The notes under the pieces are model-generated. The model saw only the letters and a program-made list of their open reading frames with translations, searched no databases and was not told the DNA's origin. Source: Slackia piriformis YIT 12062 (GTDB taxonomy: Bacteria > Actinomycetota > Coriobacteriia > Coriobacteriales > Eggerthellaceae). From it: a stretch of DNA of 64,000 nt. Shown one piece after another: positions 51,540 through 61,147 of this stretch (positions within the stretch are counted from its first letter, which is position 1; each line of letters opens with the position of its first letter). The stretch covers positions 1,489,114-1,553,113 of the forward strand of contig NZ_JH815198.1 of NCBI RefSeq assembly GCF_000296445.1, given 5' to 3'. Made by a program: the position numbers and the translations under genes.

Positions 51540-52427
51540 TCAAACGATTCCGCAGTGGTTCGCAACCAGATGCCACTCCATAGCGCGCCGAAGCGAAGGA
51601 GAGCACGACCAACGCAGCAGAGGTCTTTTCGACAGCGCCACCTCAAGGCACGAGACGGCCTCCGCGCATGACGAGAAGCGCATCTTCGGCTCGAGCTGGA
51701 CGCAACGCGCAAGCCAACGCCCGAGAACCGTGTCAGGGATATCCTCGGGAGAGGCGAAGAGGCGGCCCCATCGCGCACGAATCACCGTGCGAGCAATGGC
51801 GTACACGTCGCTCGCTTTGCTCCATAAGCCCCCTACGCATGCCTCGGGAGGCTCATATCCGCTGGTCAGACATAGGGCATCTCCCCTTTCCGCAGCTTCG
51901 ACGGTGCATGCGGTGCCGAAATCTATCAGATAGACCCCTCCGCTGCCAAGAAGCACGTTGCCAGGATGAACGTCGCGGTGAAGCACCCCGCAATGCTGTA
52001 CCTGAGCCCCCGCGCGCATGACTTCGTACGCAAGATACGCCGCTTGAAATTCGCTCAGGGTCTTTTCGCGGGCCTCGAGCGCATCGGCGAGCGTGGTCCC
52101 TTCGAGGCGCTGCATCTCGAGGCATGCGCGCTCGTGAATCTCCGTTCGCCTCGGAGCGTACACCGTGCGCAGCGCATACGGCTTCGGCACGCACGAACAT
52201 CCTCGCATAGCAAGCAGCGTGAGAAAATCGTATTCGGAGCGCAGCATAGCATCGGGAGAGCACGGGGCCGCCTCGGTAGACTTCGTGCATCCTTCCTCAC
52301 GTAAGACGCCCTTGCGTTCGTCTGAGACCTTCAACACCACCGTTGAGAGGCGTTCGTCGTCATAGGCCCTGTACACGCTCGCATTCCCACCTTTGACGGC
52401 ACCCGCCGCATCATCCATATAAAGCAT
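51540..52427 (-). CDS. Serine/threonine protein kinase domain protein
   Basis: A 295-residue protein, essentially one eukaryotic-like kinase domain. A Gly loop (VKGGNASVYRAYD) is followed by the Lys strand (TVVLKVSD), the catalytic loop VLHRDVHPGNVLL and the DFG motif YLIDFGTACT, all intact. No membrane segment or sensor domain. It is the last gene of the six-gene phosphosignalling operon, 12 bases after the membrane kinase, with GAGGAG at its ATG. Confidence 0.87.
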   Translation of the reverse strand: MLYMDDAAGAVKGGNASVYRAYDDERLSTVVLKVSDERKGVLREEGCTKSTEAAPCSPDAMLRSEYDFLTLLAMRGCSCVPKPYALRTVYAPRRTEIHERACLEMQRLEGTTLADALEAREKTLSEFQAAYLAYEVMRAGAQVQHCGVLHRDVHPGNVLLGSGGVYLIDFGTACTVEAAERGDALCLTSGYEPPEACVGGLWSKASDVYAIARTVIRARWGRLFASPEDIPDTVLGRWLARCVQLEPKMRFSSCAEAVSCLEVALSKRPLLRWSCSPSLRRAMEWHLVANHCGIV

Positions 52428-52439
52428 GGTCTAGCTCCT

Positions 52440-53657
52440 CTACAGAAGAAGGCTGGCGTCCTCGAAGGCGCCGTCCGCGTATTTGGCCCCGGCGCAAAAT
52501 ATCGCCTGCACCGTATCCGGGGCGGTGTAGACGGCATACATTGCAGCGTCGGAATATCCCAGCAACAAAGCGGTCGCCGCAATGCTCGCACACGAGAACC
52601 ACCGTCCGAACAGGGCAGATCCCGCAGCCAGAGCGCAGCAGACCAGCGCGCATCCTTTCAAATCGGCCGTCTCAACGAACAGGACGGTGCTATCGAACGC
52701 AAGGACGCAAAGACAGAGCAGCGCCACCACGGCAGGAAAAACCACGCCGACAATCCTCGCCAATCCAGCCAAAGCCCTCACCATGAAAGACCCTCCCCCG
52801 TCATACAGCTCGTCATACAGTTCGTCCAACAGGTCGCCAAGCGCCAAAGCGTACTCCGAGGCTGCGGGAACAACCTTTCCATCGCCCGCAAACGACCTCA
52901 TGAAAAGCGCCTCCAGGTCCTTGCCGACAGACGAAAGCTCCGCACCCGGACGCTCGAGGAAGGCGAACGTGCGGCTTTTCGCGTTTTGCTGACGACACTG
53001 CGTCGGAGAAACATCCGACCGCCCGTCATCGAGGGGATGCACGCCGAAAAGCAGCTCGAACACCGCACATGCCAGCAGGAAATCATCGCTGCGCGACGTG
53101 AGAAAATACGTCCCAAGATTGCCGCGATCGATCATTTCAAGCGACTTCTCGCGACTCTCCGTTGTGGGGTAGCACACGCCTTCCTCGTCGTCTTTGACCT
53201 GAAAGGAATCGGGGTCTATAGCAACCACCTTGCTGCGGCGCCCCCAGGAAGCAACGAAGTTGGATAAGGAGAGGTCCCCCATCACGATGCCGCTTTTATG
53301 CAAATCGTCGACAATGATGCAGACTTCGAGCGCATACCTGACGCGATCGACGAACGAAACGTCCTCGTCGTGGCTCACTTCGTCAAGGCCGCGCCCGATA
53401 ATGCGATTCATGGTATAACCCGCCCACGACCCATCTTCGAACACATCGTCGAGAGGCCAGGCAACCGACGCCTCGCATGTCTTGGCGAGCTTTCGCTCGC
53501 ATGCCACCTTCTTGCGGCGGCGCTCCGTGCGGGATTGGCCCTTGAAAACCTTCACGGCCTTTTTCCCTCCGAACGCCGCATACACCGACCCGCGTCCGCC
53601 GCGGCCGATTTCTTCCCCCAGGGCAACCGAAGCGCCCGTCTCCGTCTTCAGCTCCAT
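52440..53657 (-). CDS. Membrane-anchored protein kinase-like protein with altered catalytic motifs
   Basis: A 405-residue protein. The N-terminal kinase-like domain has the Gly loop EEIGRGGRGSVYAAF and the Lys in KKAVKVFKG. The catalytic loop reads GIVMGDLSLSNFV (Met-Gly-Asp instead of His-Arg-Asp) and the metal loop AIDPDSFQ instead of DFG, as in bacterial kinases that bind nucleotide differently. About four membrane helices follow from residue 300 on. The ATG at 53657 overlaps the phosphatase gene by 10 bases and has AAGGGGG upstream. Confidence 0.82.
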   Translation of the reverse strand: MELKTETGASVALGEEIGRGGRGSVYAAFGGKKAVKVFKGQSRTERRRKKVACERKLAKTCEASVAWPLDDVFEDGSWAGYTMNRIIGRGLDEVSHDEDVSFVDRVRYALEVCIIVDDLHKSGIVMGDLSLSNFVASWGRRSKVVAIDPDSFQVKDDEEGVCYPTTESREKSLEMIDRGNLGTYFLTSRSDDFLLACAVFELLFGVHPLDDGRSDVSPTQCRQQNAKSRTFAFLERPGAELSSVGKDLEALFMRSFAGDGKVVPAASEYALALGDLLDELYDELYDGGGSFMVRALAGLARIVGVVFPAVVALLCLCVLAFDSTVLFVETADLKGCALVCCALAAGSALFGRWFSCASIAATALLLGYSDAAMYAVYTAPDTVQAIFCAGAKYADGAFEDASLLL

Positions 53658-54616
53658 GGCAATGCCCCCTTCTTCGCAGCCCGTCGCATGACCGTCCTCT
53701 TCCCGCGCGATGAACGACAAAGCGGAAGCGGGACATATTCACTCCAAGCATCGCCCCCTGCGACCGATTCATCGCACAAAGGCTCGGCTGCATCGTCTTT
53801 GCAAAACGGTCTTTCGCAATCGGGGCGGAAAGAGGCGAGCCGAAGCGCCGAAAGCCGCACATCCTCCGACGCCGCAACGCAGACCGTCCTATCGTCGGAA
53901 ACCGTGGAAAACGGCGTTGATTCTGCAGCATCTAACGAGGCGAACAGGGCATCAGCATTGCAGTAGGCGCCGCTCTGAGCACCGGAAAACGCGGCGGCGA
54001 ACGCCCGAAGCGCCTCCAACGTCGCAATGACGCGCCCGCTGCCGTCGACCTTCGACATGCGATCGAACAATCCGTCGGTCGCCATCATGAAACCCGCCAC
54101 GTTCTCAAGCCTTCCGAACGTCCACGAGTCGCAGTCCAGAACGCCGTTTGTCAGGTTGACGTTTTCGCCCTTCTGGGGCTGAGCGGCCACGGCGAACGAA
54201 CCGTCCTTGAGGCAGACGAAAAGCCCGCCGTCGCCGCAATAGCCAAATCGGAGCACGCCCGTTCGAGCGTCGAAGGCGACCGCCATGAACGTCGTCTGCA
54301 GCTCGGCAAGCGGATGGTTTGCGAGAACGGAATCCTTCTGCAGCTCGTTGAAGGCCGCCAGAAACGCGGCCTTCACCGCCACGGCCCCCGATTCGTCGCT
54401 CATCAGCTCATGGGGAGCGAACGCCGCGCATGCCACCCTGCTTCCAACATCGACGCACAACCGCGCGGCATCTCCCCCGAACGCTGCCGAGCCCATGCCG
54501 TCCGCCATGAAAGCGAGCACGGTGTCGCCGCGGTGCGCAAGCAGGCAGGCGTCTTCGTTGCCCCCGCCCCGAAGCGCATGGGCGGCGCCTGTCTGGGTGA
54601 ACCTGTAGCACCTCAC
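53648..54616 (-). CDS. PP2C-family serine/threonine phosphatase
   Basis: A 322-residue phosphatase. Metal-binding motifs are GGGNEDACLL, AFMADGMGSAAFGG, FGYCGDGGLFVC, MMATDGLFDRMS and the last Asp pair in STVSDDRTVCVA. It should reverse the action of the kinases in the operon. The start is GTG at 54616 (GAGGTG upstream) or GTG at 54625, which overlaps the VWA stop; both lie in a coupled arrangement. The C-terminal 70 residues are an unassigned extension. Confidence 0.9.
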   Translation of the reverse strand: MRCYRFTQTGAAHALRGGGNEDACLLAHRGDTVLAFMADGMGSAAFGGDAARLCVDVGSRVACAAFAPHELMSDESGAVAVKAAFLAAFNELQKDSVLANHPLAELQTTFMAVAFDARTGVLRFGYCGDGGLFVCLKDGSFAVAAQPQKGENVNLTNGVLDCDSWTFGRLENVAGFMMATDGLFDRMSKVDGSGRVIATLEALRAFAAAFSGAQSGAYCNADALFASLDAAESTPFSTVSDDRTVCVAASEDVRLSALRLASFRPDCERPFCKDDAAEPLCDESVAGGDAWSEYVPLPLCRSSRGKRTVMRRAAKKGALPWS

Positions 54617-54621
54617 CGCTA

Positions 54622-55584
54622 TCACCTCACGATCGCATAGCGTTCTGGGTCTATTTCGACAACGTCTTCGCAGGCCACAGGGTCAATGCTTCCTCGGTAG
54701 ACGATTGAAGGAGAGCCCGACCGGCTCGACGAGGCGCTGCCAATGATGTCGCAGGCGGTCCTCCAGCAGGCTACATCGTCGTAGGTCTCCCCCTTGTAGC
54801 GAATCGCGTGGGGCACTTCGCGGTACGAACCCTGCTCGAACAAAAAACTCGTCGGACCCAGCTCTTTGAGAATATCGTCGTGGGCGTTGCCCATGCCTAT
54901 GGCGAACGTGGTGGTCTTGCGCGTCTCATTGCGTTCGGCTATTTCGCGAACCAAGGCGCGAGAGAGCGGCTGGCGATTACCGTGGCAATCGGTAGGACGG
55001 CCGTCGGTCACCACCACAACCAGGCTGCCGACGCGAGGACGTCGGGGATAGGCGCCATCCTGCTCGCGCTTCAGCTCGTCAGTCTTGCCAAAAACGTCGC
55101 GCATGGCCTCTTCGAGCATAGTCACGCCCGCAGCCTGGGGCGCTCGATAGCGCAGTTTTTTCGCCTCTTCGAGGGAAGTGAAGGGAAGAATCTCTTTCAC
55201 GCCGCTCGAAAAGGCCGCGATTCGGAGGTTGTAGCGATAGCCCGCCGATGCCTGCGTGGCGGAAAGAGCGGAGAATATGGCCTGCAATCCCTCCGAGAAT
55301 ACGTAGTCAAGGGCGCTTTGCGGCATGGATTTCGACGCATCGAAAAGAAGCGTCACGTTCGCCTCCCAAGGAAGCACTCCGAAACGCGAGTCGCGCGAAT
55401 TAATCGTTTCCCGACCGTCTTCTCGGGAGGTTCCTGCCGCAAACGACGAGCTCGAGGCAGCGTTTCCCCTCGACATGACCCGAGTCTTTGAGAAAGCGCG
55501 CGTCGGCATATCCGAAAAACCGCCGCGGCGCGCACGGCCGCCCGACCCCGAAAACGCCCTCGTAACCCTATCGGCGAACATCAT
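54622..55584 (-). CDS. TerY-like von Willebrand factor A domain protein
   Basis: A 320-residue protein. After about 70 basic, Ser/Gly-rich residues it has a VWA domain with a complete MIDAS: VTLLFDASKSMPQSALDYV (DxSxS), the Thr of AAGVTMLEEAM and the Asp of VVVTDGRPTDCHG. The sequence around TDGRPTD is like TerY. In TerY-P systems such proteins sit between a PP2C phosphatase and a kinase, as here. The ATG at 55584 has AAAGGAAG upstream; 87 bases separate it from the kinase gene before it. Confidence 0.85.
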   Translation of the reverse strand: MMFADRVTRAFSGSGGRARRGGFSDMPTRAFSKTRVMSRGNAASSSSFAAGTSREDGRETINSRDSRFGVLPWEANVTLLFDASKSMPQSALDYVFSEGLQAIFSALSATQASAGYRYNLRIAAFSSGVKEILPFTSLEEAKKLRYRAPQAAGVTMLEEAMRDVFGKTDELKREQDGAYPRRPRVGSLVVVVTDGRPTDCHGNRQPLSRALVREIAERNETRKTTTFAIGMGNAHDDILKELGPTSFLFEQGSYREVPHAIRYKGETYDDVACWRTACDIIGSASSSRSGSPSIVYRGSIDPVACEDVVEIDPERYAIVR

Positions 55585-55671
55585 GGCTCTTCCTTTCTTC
55601 GAAATCCGCCTTGCTGGCGCATATCGTAAAAGGAGAGAAAGAAAGCGAATTGCGCAATGGCGCACGCCGTT

Positions 55672-57219
55672 TTACGCTTGGCTTGAAATTGAGCGGGAGG
55701 CAAGCCATTCCTTCGCAGGAGCGAATCCGCATCGACCCGATGCGGCGTCGTCGCGCGCGGCGGCGCGAATCCATTGCTCCCCAAGCCTTTCGTTCTTCGG
55801 CACGCCGCGTCCTTCGTAGAGCATGCGGCCGAGGGCGTTTTGGGCGAGCATATTGCCCGCCTCCGCCGCCTCGGAGAAAAGCCATGCCGCCTGCTGCAAA
55901 TCGCATCCATCGACGCCGAGCCCGTCCCTCACGCACACGCCCAGGTAGTAGGTTGCCGCAGCATTGCCTTTCGCCGCCTGCGCGCGCAGGATGGGAACGG
56001 CCTCGCCGTAACGCCCCGCATTGAACGCATCCAAGGCGTCGATGAAATCGCGACCCGATTCGTCGGCCAGAACATGATCGGCAAATGCGCCGCATTCGCA
56101 TGCCAAGCGAAGACACTCTTGCACAGCTTCGCTGACTAACCGATATTCGTATTCGTCGCGATCGAGCGGAAGAAGGCGTTCGAGCTTCGCGGGATCGGGG
56201 CGGTCGGCCTGATGCAAGGCCAAGCCCCTCGTCAAGGCGTCGCGCACGCGTTCGTCCATATGGGAAAACGCGGCATTGCACGCTCTTTCGATCGAATCCG
56301 GGGCCATCTCGACAGAAAAGCGTTCCTCCGCCATACGCGCAGTCTTCTTGACAACGGCCGCACGCATGGCATCGTCATGGAGAAACGGACGTCCCAACGC
56401 GCGGGAATTCGCGGCATAAGAAGGAGGCTCGCCTTCACCCAGCGTAAGAGCGTACAGCGTCGCAGCGATGCCATATGAATCGACGCGCGCATCGTCGGGA
56501 TCGCCCTGGCTCCGTTCGGGAAAGCGAATCTCCGGCGCGGCGAAGAACTCCGTACCGCGCGCACGACGGCCGCCGCGCGCGTTGGAGGCGATCCCGAAAT
56601 CAAGAAGACGGGTTGTCTGGTTCACATCGATCACGATATTCGACGGCTTTATATCGCGATGAACGTCCACGCGGCGCGAATGACAGCAATTCGCCGCGAA
56701 CCGCACGATGGGGGCCATGATGCGCAGAGCGTCTTCCAGGAACATGCCGCGCCCGGTTCGGCGCCGGGCATCCTTCATGAGCTCGGACAGGCTGGTTCCC
56801 TCGACGAATTCCATGAGTATGGCCCAGCGCTGCACGCCTTCATGCTCTACCAAGCCCACCGCGTAAGGAGAAGGAACCGTCAGGTCGTCTTCGTGGGCCA
56901 CGAGCATATCCCATTCCGTATAGGCGTCCTCCCGTGTGGAGAAAACCTTCAGAGCGCACGGTGCCGAATACGAAGAATCGTCCAAAAACGCCGAGGCTCG
57001 AAAAACCTCCCCCTGCCCTCCACATGCGACCGAGTACTCCACAGACAAACAGACCATGCCGCTCAGCAGGGAAAACGGTGCTTCTCGCATGCGATCGACC
57101 CTGAAACGGACCAATGAGCCGTTCAGCGCCGCCAACGTGCGGCGGCTTTCTTTCGCGGCGTTTGCATCTGTCCGCTCCGTCCAACCGCACGAGTTGCCCG
57201 AACTAGCCGCAGAGGCCAT
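55672..57219 (-). CDS. Serine/threonine kinase with Sel1-like repeats
   Basis: A 515-residue protein. The kinase domain (about residues 50-330) has GGQGEVFRASA, CALKVFSTRED, DVHRDIKPSNIVI and RLLDFGIAS, an intact catalytic set. The C-terminus holds two to three Sel1-type repeats (ATYYLGVCVRDGLGVDGCDL, AQNALGRMLYEGRGVPKNER), which usually bind partner proteins. No membrane helix. The ATG at 57219 overlaps the FHA gene by 17 bases and follows GGGGGCGG. Confidence 0.88.
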   Translation of the reverse strand: MASAASSGNSCGWTERTDANAAKESRRTLAALNGSLVRFRVDRMREAPFSLLSGMVCLSVEYSVACGGQGEVFRASAFLDDSSYSAPCALKVFSTREDAYTEWDMLVAHEDDLTVPSPYAVGLVEHEGVQRWAILMEFVEGTSLSELMKDARRRTGRGMFLEDALRIMAPIVRFAANCCHSRRVDVHRDIKPSNIVIDVNQTTRLLDFGIASNARGGRRARGTEFFAAPEIRFPERSQGDPDDARVDSYGIAATLYALTLGEGEPPSYAANSRALGRPFLHDDAMRAAVVKKTARMAEERFSVEMAPDSIERACNAAFSHMDERVRDALTRGLALHQADRPDPAKLERLLPLDRDEYEYRLVSEAVQECLRLACECGAFADHVLADESGRDFIDALDAFNAGRYGEAVPILRAQAAKGNAAATYYLGVCVRDGLGVDGCDLQQAAWLFSEAAEAGNMLAQNALGRMLYEGRGVPKNERLGEQWIRAAARDDAASGRCGFAPAKEWLASRSISSQA

Positions 57220-58288
57220 GACCGCCCCCGTTCTCCTCGGCCCCGAACGAGCGAACATGCTCGGCGACTTTCAGCAATGCACCACGCCCCGATTCCGCGA
57301 CGCCTTTCGCCTCCGAAGCCGATGCACCCAACCATAAGAAATCGCCCGGCTTGACCATGACCGCAGGGTTCACATCGACCATAGAGCCTTCGTCGCCCGC
57401 CGCGGTTCCGTTCGTTGACCCAAGATCGTAATACATCCAGCGTCCGCCCGTCTCAACCAGCACGCCATGGCATGCCGACACGCGACGAAAAGACTCCGTA
57501 AGATGAAAAAGCTCCCGTTTTTTGCCGCCCAGCACGTCGGACAGATCAGACGCCGCTTCTTCATAGCGTTCCATGCGGGCAGAACGGCCGATGAACACCG
57601 CGGTATCGCTGCCCACCATGCGAACGTCGCGCACGCGCGCGACCGACGGATCTTCAACCTGCATGAGAACGACCCCTTGCGATTCGAACGCATCGCCAGA
57701 CGACCCCTGCGTCCCAACCGCCAAATCCGTGCGCGCGCGGCCGGATGAAAGCGCCAACGTATGCAAAGGTCCGTACACGGCCGCCGAGACAAAGCGCACC
57801 AGCAAGGTCCCTGCCGCATCTTCGTCAAAGCAATCGAACGCGGCCACGAGCGAGCGCGCGTCGTCGGAAAAGGCGCGAATCGCGTAATCGGGATACCGCT
57901 CCGTGGTAAAGCCGCTTTCCATAGCCGGCAAGATTTCATCCTTCACGATGGAAACCGCATCCGCAACGTCGCAGAGAGCCTCGCGCAGCAGGAAAGACTC
58001 CTCGGAAGCGCGCAGGTGTGCCACACAAGCAAGCACCGCACGCACGTCGTCCGAAGCCCGGACCGAACGTCCCATAGAGGCCCATCGCTCCTCGAACATA
58101 CGGGCGCGACGCGCGGAAGAAAGCCTCCACGTGCGCGAAACGTTCGATGCGCTGTCGAAGCGACTATCGTCGTTGAAAAGCTCTCGAGCGAGAAGCGCCG
58201 AAGCCGAAGCGCTTCCGTCAAAGGCCGAGGAATGCTTGGACAAAGACACGCACAAACCCTGAAGCCCCGAGTAATACCATTCCTTCAT
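57203..58288 (-). CDS. FHA domain protein
   Basis: A 361-residue protein that opens the operon. The C-terminal third is an FHA domain, which binds phosphothreonine: AVFIGRSARM, the VSACHGVLVE loop and YYDLGSTNGTAAG. The first 240 residues are helical with no domain I recognise. It would link phosphorylated partners. The ATG at 58288 is chosen because the sequence fits; its AAAGG site is 11 bases away, and further upstream codons are less likely. Confidence 0.82.
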   Translation of the reverse strand: MKEWYYSGLQGLCVSLSKHSSAFDGSASASALLARELFNDDSRFDSASNVSRTWRLSSARRARMFEERWASMGRSVRASDDVRAVLACVAHLRASEESFLLREALCDVADAVSIVKDEILPAMESGFTTERYPDYAIRAFSDDARSLVAAFDCFDEDAAGTLLVRFVSAAVYGPLHTLALSSGRARTDLAVGTQGSSGDAFESQGVVLMQVEDPSVARVRDVRMVGSDTAVFIGRSARMERYEEAASDLSDVLGGKKRELFHLTESFRRVSACHGVLVETGGRWMYYDLGSTNGTAAGDEGSMVDVNPAVMVKPGDFLWLGASASEAKGVAESGRGALLKVAEHVRSFGAEENGGGHGLCG

Positions 58289-58466
58289 AGCAGCAACGCC
58301 TTTCCGCTTCGTACACGATGCCATTGTATCGCTATAAGAACGCAGCAAGAGAAGCGCGCTTCGTCGCCCGCCGCCCTCAGGTCGGAAAAGGCACACTCTG
58401 ACCCGGTTCGCATTCGCTTTGATAAACCCGGCCGAGACGTCTCATCCGGCTACAAGGGCAAGGCGA

Positions 58467-59237
58467 TTAGAAAAGAACGTTTACGGCAAGAGCCGCCGCA
58501 AGCAAAAACACGCAGGCCGCCACAGCCATGCCGTCGCAAAGCGCCATGGGATACTCCCGATACCCGCTCTTCGCATTGCGAAGGCTGAATCCACGCACCT
58601 CCGCGGCTATGGCCGCGCTGTTGACCTTGCGCACCGAAGACACCAGAAGCGGCACGCACAAAGGCACGGTCAAACGCACCCTGCTCACTATGCCCCCTTG
58701 GTCGAATTGCACGCCACGAGCTGTCTGGGCCTCTATGATGGCGGCCATGTCATTGAGGAAAGCGGGGATAAATCGGATCGTGGACGTGAACGTAAATGCG
58801 TATTTGTACGGAAGACGCACGTTTTTCACCAGCGCATTCGCAAGGTCTGTCATCCGCGTCACGTACAGCGTCAAGAACAACGGGACGGCCGCCGCAAGCA
58901 GACGAGCTACCGTGGTGAACGCGGCCACAAGGCCCGCCGTTCCGATATGCCCCCATGGCAGCATGACAAGGGAGGCGCCGCCCGACGTCGTGAGAATCTG
59001 CACGATGGCAAGGATCAGGGAAAACATGAAGACCGCCTTCGCAAGTCCCACGACCTGACGGGCCATTCCGCAGGAAACGGCAAGGAGAAAACCGCCAACA
59101 AGCACCGCGAACAGGAAAGGCAGGTTCGACGTGCAGAAGCACGCTATACAGGTCAAAAACGAGCAAACGAGCTTTGCAACAGGATTCATTCGGTGAAGCA
59201 CGCTCGTGCCATCGACATACTCGAGAAAACCCTTCAT
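58467..59237 (-). CDS. ecfT: ECF transporter T component
   Basis: A 256-residue membrane protein with about five helices that couples the ATPases to the substrate-binding S subunit. The two coupling-helix motifs are visible: EAQTARGVQF and AIAAEVRGFSLR. The ATG at 59237 overlaps the ATPase gene stop (ATGA). It is the last gene of the ECF operon; its stop lies 178 bases from the FHA gene, with no recognised terminator between. Confidence 0.88.
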   Translation of the reverse strand: MKGFLEYVDGTSVLHRMNPVAKLVCSFLTCIACFCTSNLPFLFAVLVGGFLLAVSCGMARQVVGLAKAVFMFSLILAIVQILTTSGGASLVMLPWGHIGTAGLVAAFTTVARLLAAAVPLFLTLYVTRMTDLANALVKNVRLPYKYAFTFTSTIRFIPAFLNDMAAIIEAQTARGVQFDQGGIVSRVRLTVPLCVPLLVSSVRKVNSAAIAAEVRGFSLRNAKSGYREYPMALCDGMAVAACVFLLAAALAVNVLF

Positions 59238-61117
59238 CGCAGTTCCCCTTCCGTGCGAACGCGGCATTTACCACCGGCGGCGCGTCCAGGTAAAAGGTCG
59301 TGGACCGCCGAAGATGCCGAAGCGCCGCCGGCCAGAGCATCGCCCAAGACGATGCTCAATTCTTCCAATGTGTTAGAGGACAAGACGCGTTCGCGAAGCC
59401 CTCCCGACAGACCTTTCCCGAGAAGCATCGAAAGCGCCGTCATCTGAGAAGGTTCTATCGAAGCCTTCGCCAGCACTTCTTCGTCGCGCATGACCTCGAA
59501 AATAGGGCCGTCGGCCACTACGCACCCCGCCGTCATGACGATAACGCGACCGGCGAAGTCGGCAACGACCTCCATATCGTGGCAAACCATGACGACCGTC
59601 GTTCCGTTTTCGTGCAAGCGGCTCACACATTGCATGATCTTCTCGCATTCGCGGTAATCGAGACCCGTCGTAGGCTCGTCCAAGACAACCACGCGCGGAG
59701 CGCTCACCGCGATGGAGGCCAAAGCGAGAAGCTGCCTCGACCCTCGGCTCAGCAGAAACGGATCGGCCGAAGCGTCGAGCCCGAACTTCTCTATGGCCTC
59801 ATCGACCGCACGTTGCGCCCGGGCGTCAACGCGCCCCGTGGCCTCGAACCCGAACAGAAGCTCCTCGCGCACCGTCGTCTTGCAGATCTGACGATCGGGG
59901 TTTTGGAACAGAAACCCTACCGTGCGCGCAAGCTCGCTCGTCGGGCATGACGCCGTCGAGGTGCCGAACACCGAAACTTTGCCCGCACTGGGTTTGATCA
60001 AGCCGTTCATCAGGCGCATCGTCGTAGATTTTCCCGCCCCGTTCGCTCCCACGAACGCCACGAACTCGCCTTCTTGAATAGCGAAATCCACGCCTTTCAA
60101 GACCGCCAGCTCTCCTTCGTAGCCTGCATAGACATCATGGAACTCAAGGGCGGCAAGCCCGGCTTTCCCGTTTCTCCTTGTCCGCTCTTCGCCTTTCCCT
60201 GCCTCCTTTTCGCATGAAGCGACGCATTCGGCAAAAGAACCGCCCGGTGCAGCATCCGGCGGGATGGCTTGGCCCTTCGCCCGCAGAGACTGCGCTATAT
60301 GCAACGCACCCTGCGAGACGGTGCGACACACCGGCCCCTCATAGACGCCCTTGTCACGCAGCGACCTCGTCAGAGACGTCACGCGAGGAACGTTCACGCC
60401 CATGGCATAGAGCTCGGGGGCGCGCACGAGAACCTCGTCGGGCGTTCCCGAAACGCGGACAGAACCCTCTTCCATGACCACGATCATGTCGGCATAGTCG
60501 CACAGCAGGGCAATCTTCTGCTCAACCGCCACCACAGTGATCTTATGCTCTCGAGAGTATTGCTTCAAAAGGTCGAATACGCCGCGGGAAGCCGCCGGAT
60601 CGAGCTCGGCCGTAGGCTCGTCAAGAACGAGCACACGCGGGCGCAAAGCCAAAATGGAAGCTATGGCCACTTTCTGCTTCTGTCCGCCCGAAAGCGACGA
60701 TATCTCGCATGAACGCAGCTCCTCTATGCCCATTGCGCCAAGAACATCCTCCATGCGCGCAACGCCCTCGTCGCGCGCAACGCCGAAGTTTTCAAGGCCG
60801 TAGAGAATCTCGTCTTCCACAAGCGGGGTAACGATCTGGCTTTCGATATCTTGGCAGACGCTTCCTACCAGGCGGGATATCTCCGTCAGGCTCGCCTCCA
60901 CCGTATCGACGCCGTCAATGACGACGCTACCGTAAAAATCCCCGGAATAGCAATGCGGGATGATCCCGTTCAGCGCATAGGTCAGGGTGGATTTCCCCGA
61001 GGCCGCCGCGCCCGTGATGCCGACGAACGCTCCCTCTGGAATGTCCAAGTTCACATCATGTATCGCGCACTCCGCATGCTCGCGATAGCGAAAACCGAAA
61101 TCTCGTAGCTGTATCAT
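59234..61117 (-). CDS. ECF transporter ATPase, two nucleotide-binding domains fused
   Basis: A 627-residue protein with two ABC ATPase domains. The first has GAAASGKSTLTY (Walker A), SLSGGQKQKVAIASIL (signature) and LVLDEPTAELD. After a linker near residues 270-330 rich in Ala/Glu, the second has GANGAGKSTTMRL, LSRGSRQLLALASIAV and VVVLDEPTTGLD. The fused form replaces separate EcfA1 and EcfA2. The ATG at 61117 follows GGGGAG by six bases; a TTG six bases earlier is not needed. It lies between the S and T component genes. Confidence 0.92.
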   Translation of the reverse strand: MIQLRDFGFRYREHAECAIHDVNLDIPEGAFVGITGAAASGKSTLTYALNGIIPHCYSGDFYGSVVIDGVDTVEASLTEISRLVGSVCQDIESQIVTPLVEDEILYGLENFGVARDEGVARMEDVLGAMGIEELRSCEISSLSGGQKQKVAIASILALRPRVLVLDEPTAELDPAASRGVFDLLKQYSREHKITVVAVEQKIALLCDYADMIVVMEEGSVRVSGTPDEVLVRAPELYAMGVNVPRVTSLTRSLRDKGVYEGPVCRTVSQGALHIAQSLRAKGQAIPPDAAPGGSFAECVASCEKEAGKGEERTRRNGKAGLAALEFHDVYAGYEGELAVLKGVDFAIQEGEFVAFVGANGAGKSTTMRLMNGLIKPSAGKVSVFGTSTASCPTSELARTVGFLFQNPDRQICKTTVREELLFGFEATGRVDARAQRAVDEAIEKFGLDASADPFLLSRGSRQLLALASIAVSAPRVVVLDEPTTGLDYRECEKIMQCVSRLHENGTTVVMVCHDMEVVADFAGRVIVMTAGCVVADGPIFEVMRDEEVLAKASIEPSQMTALSMLLGKGLSGGLRERVLSSNTLEELSIVLGDALAGGASASSAVHDLLPGRAAGGKCRVRTEGELR

Positions 61118-61147
61118 CTCCAACTCCCCGCGGTCTGCATTCCAACG

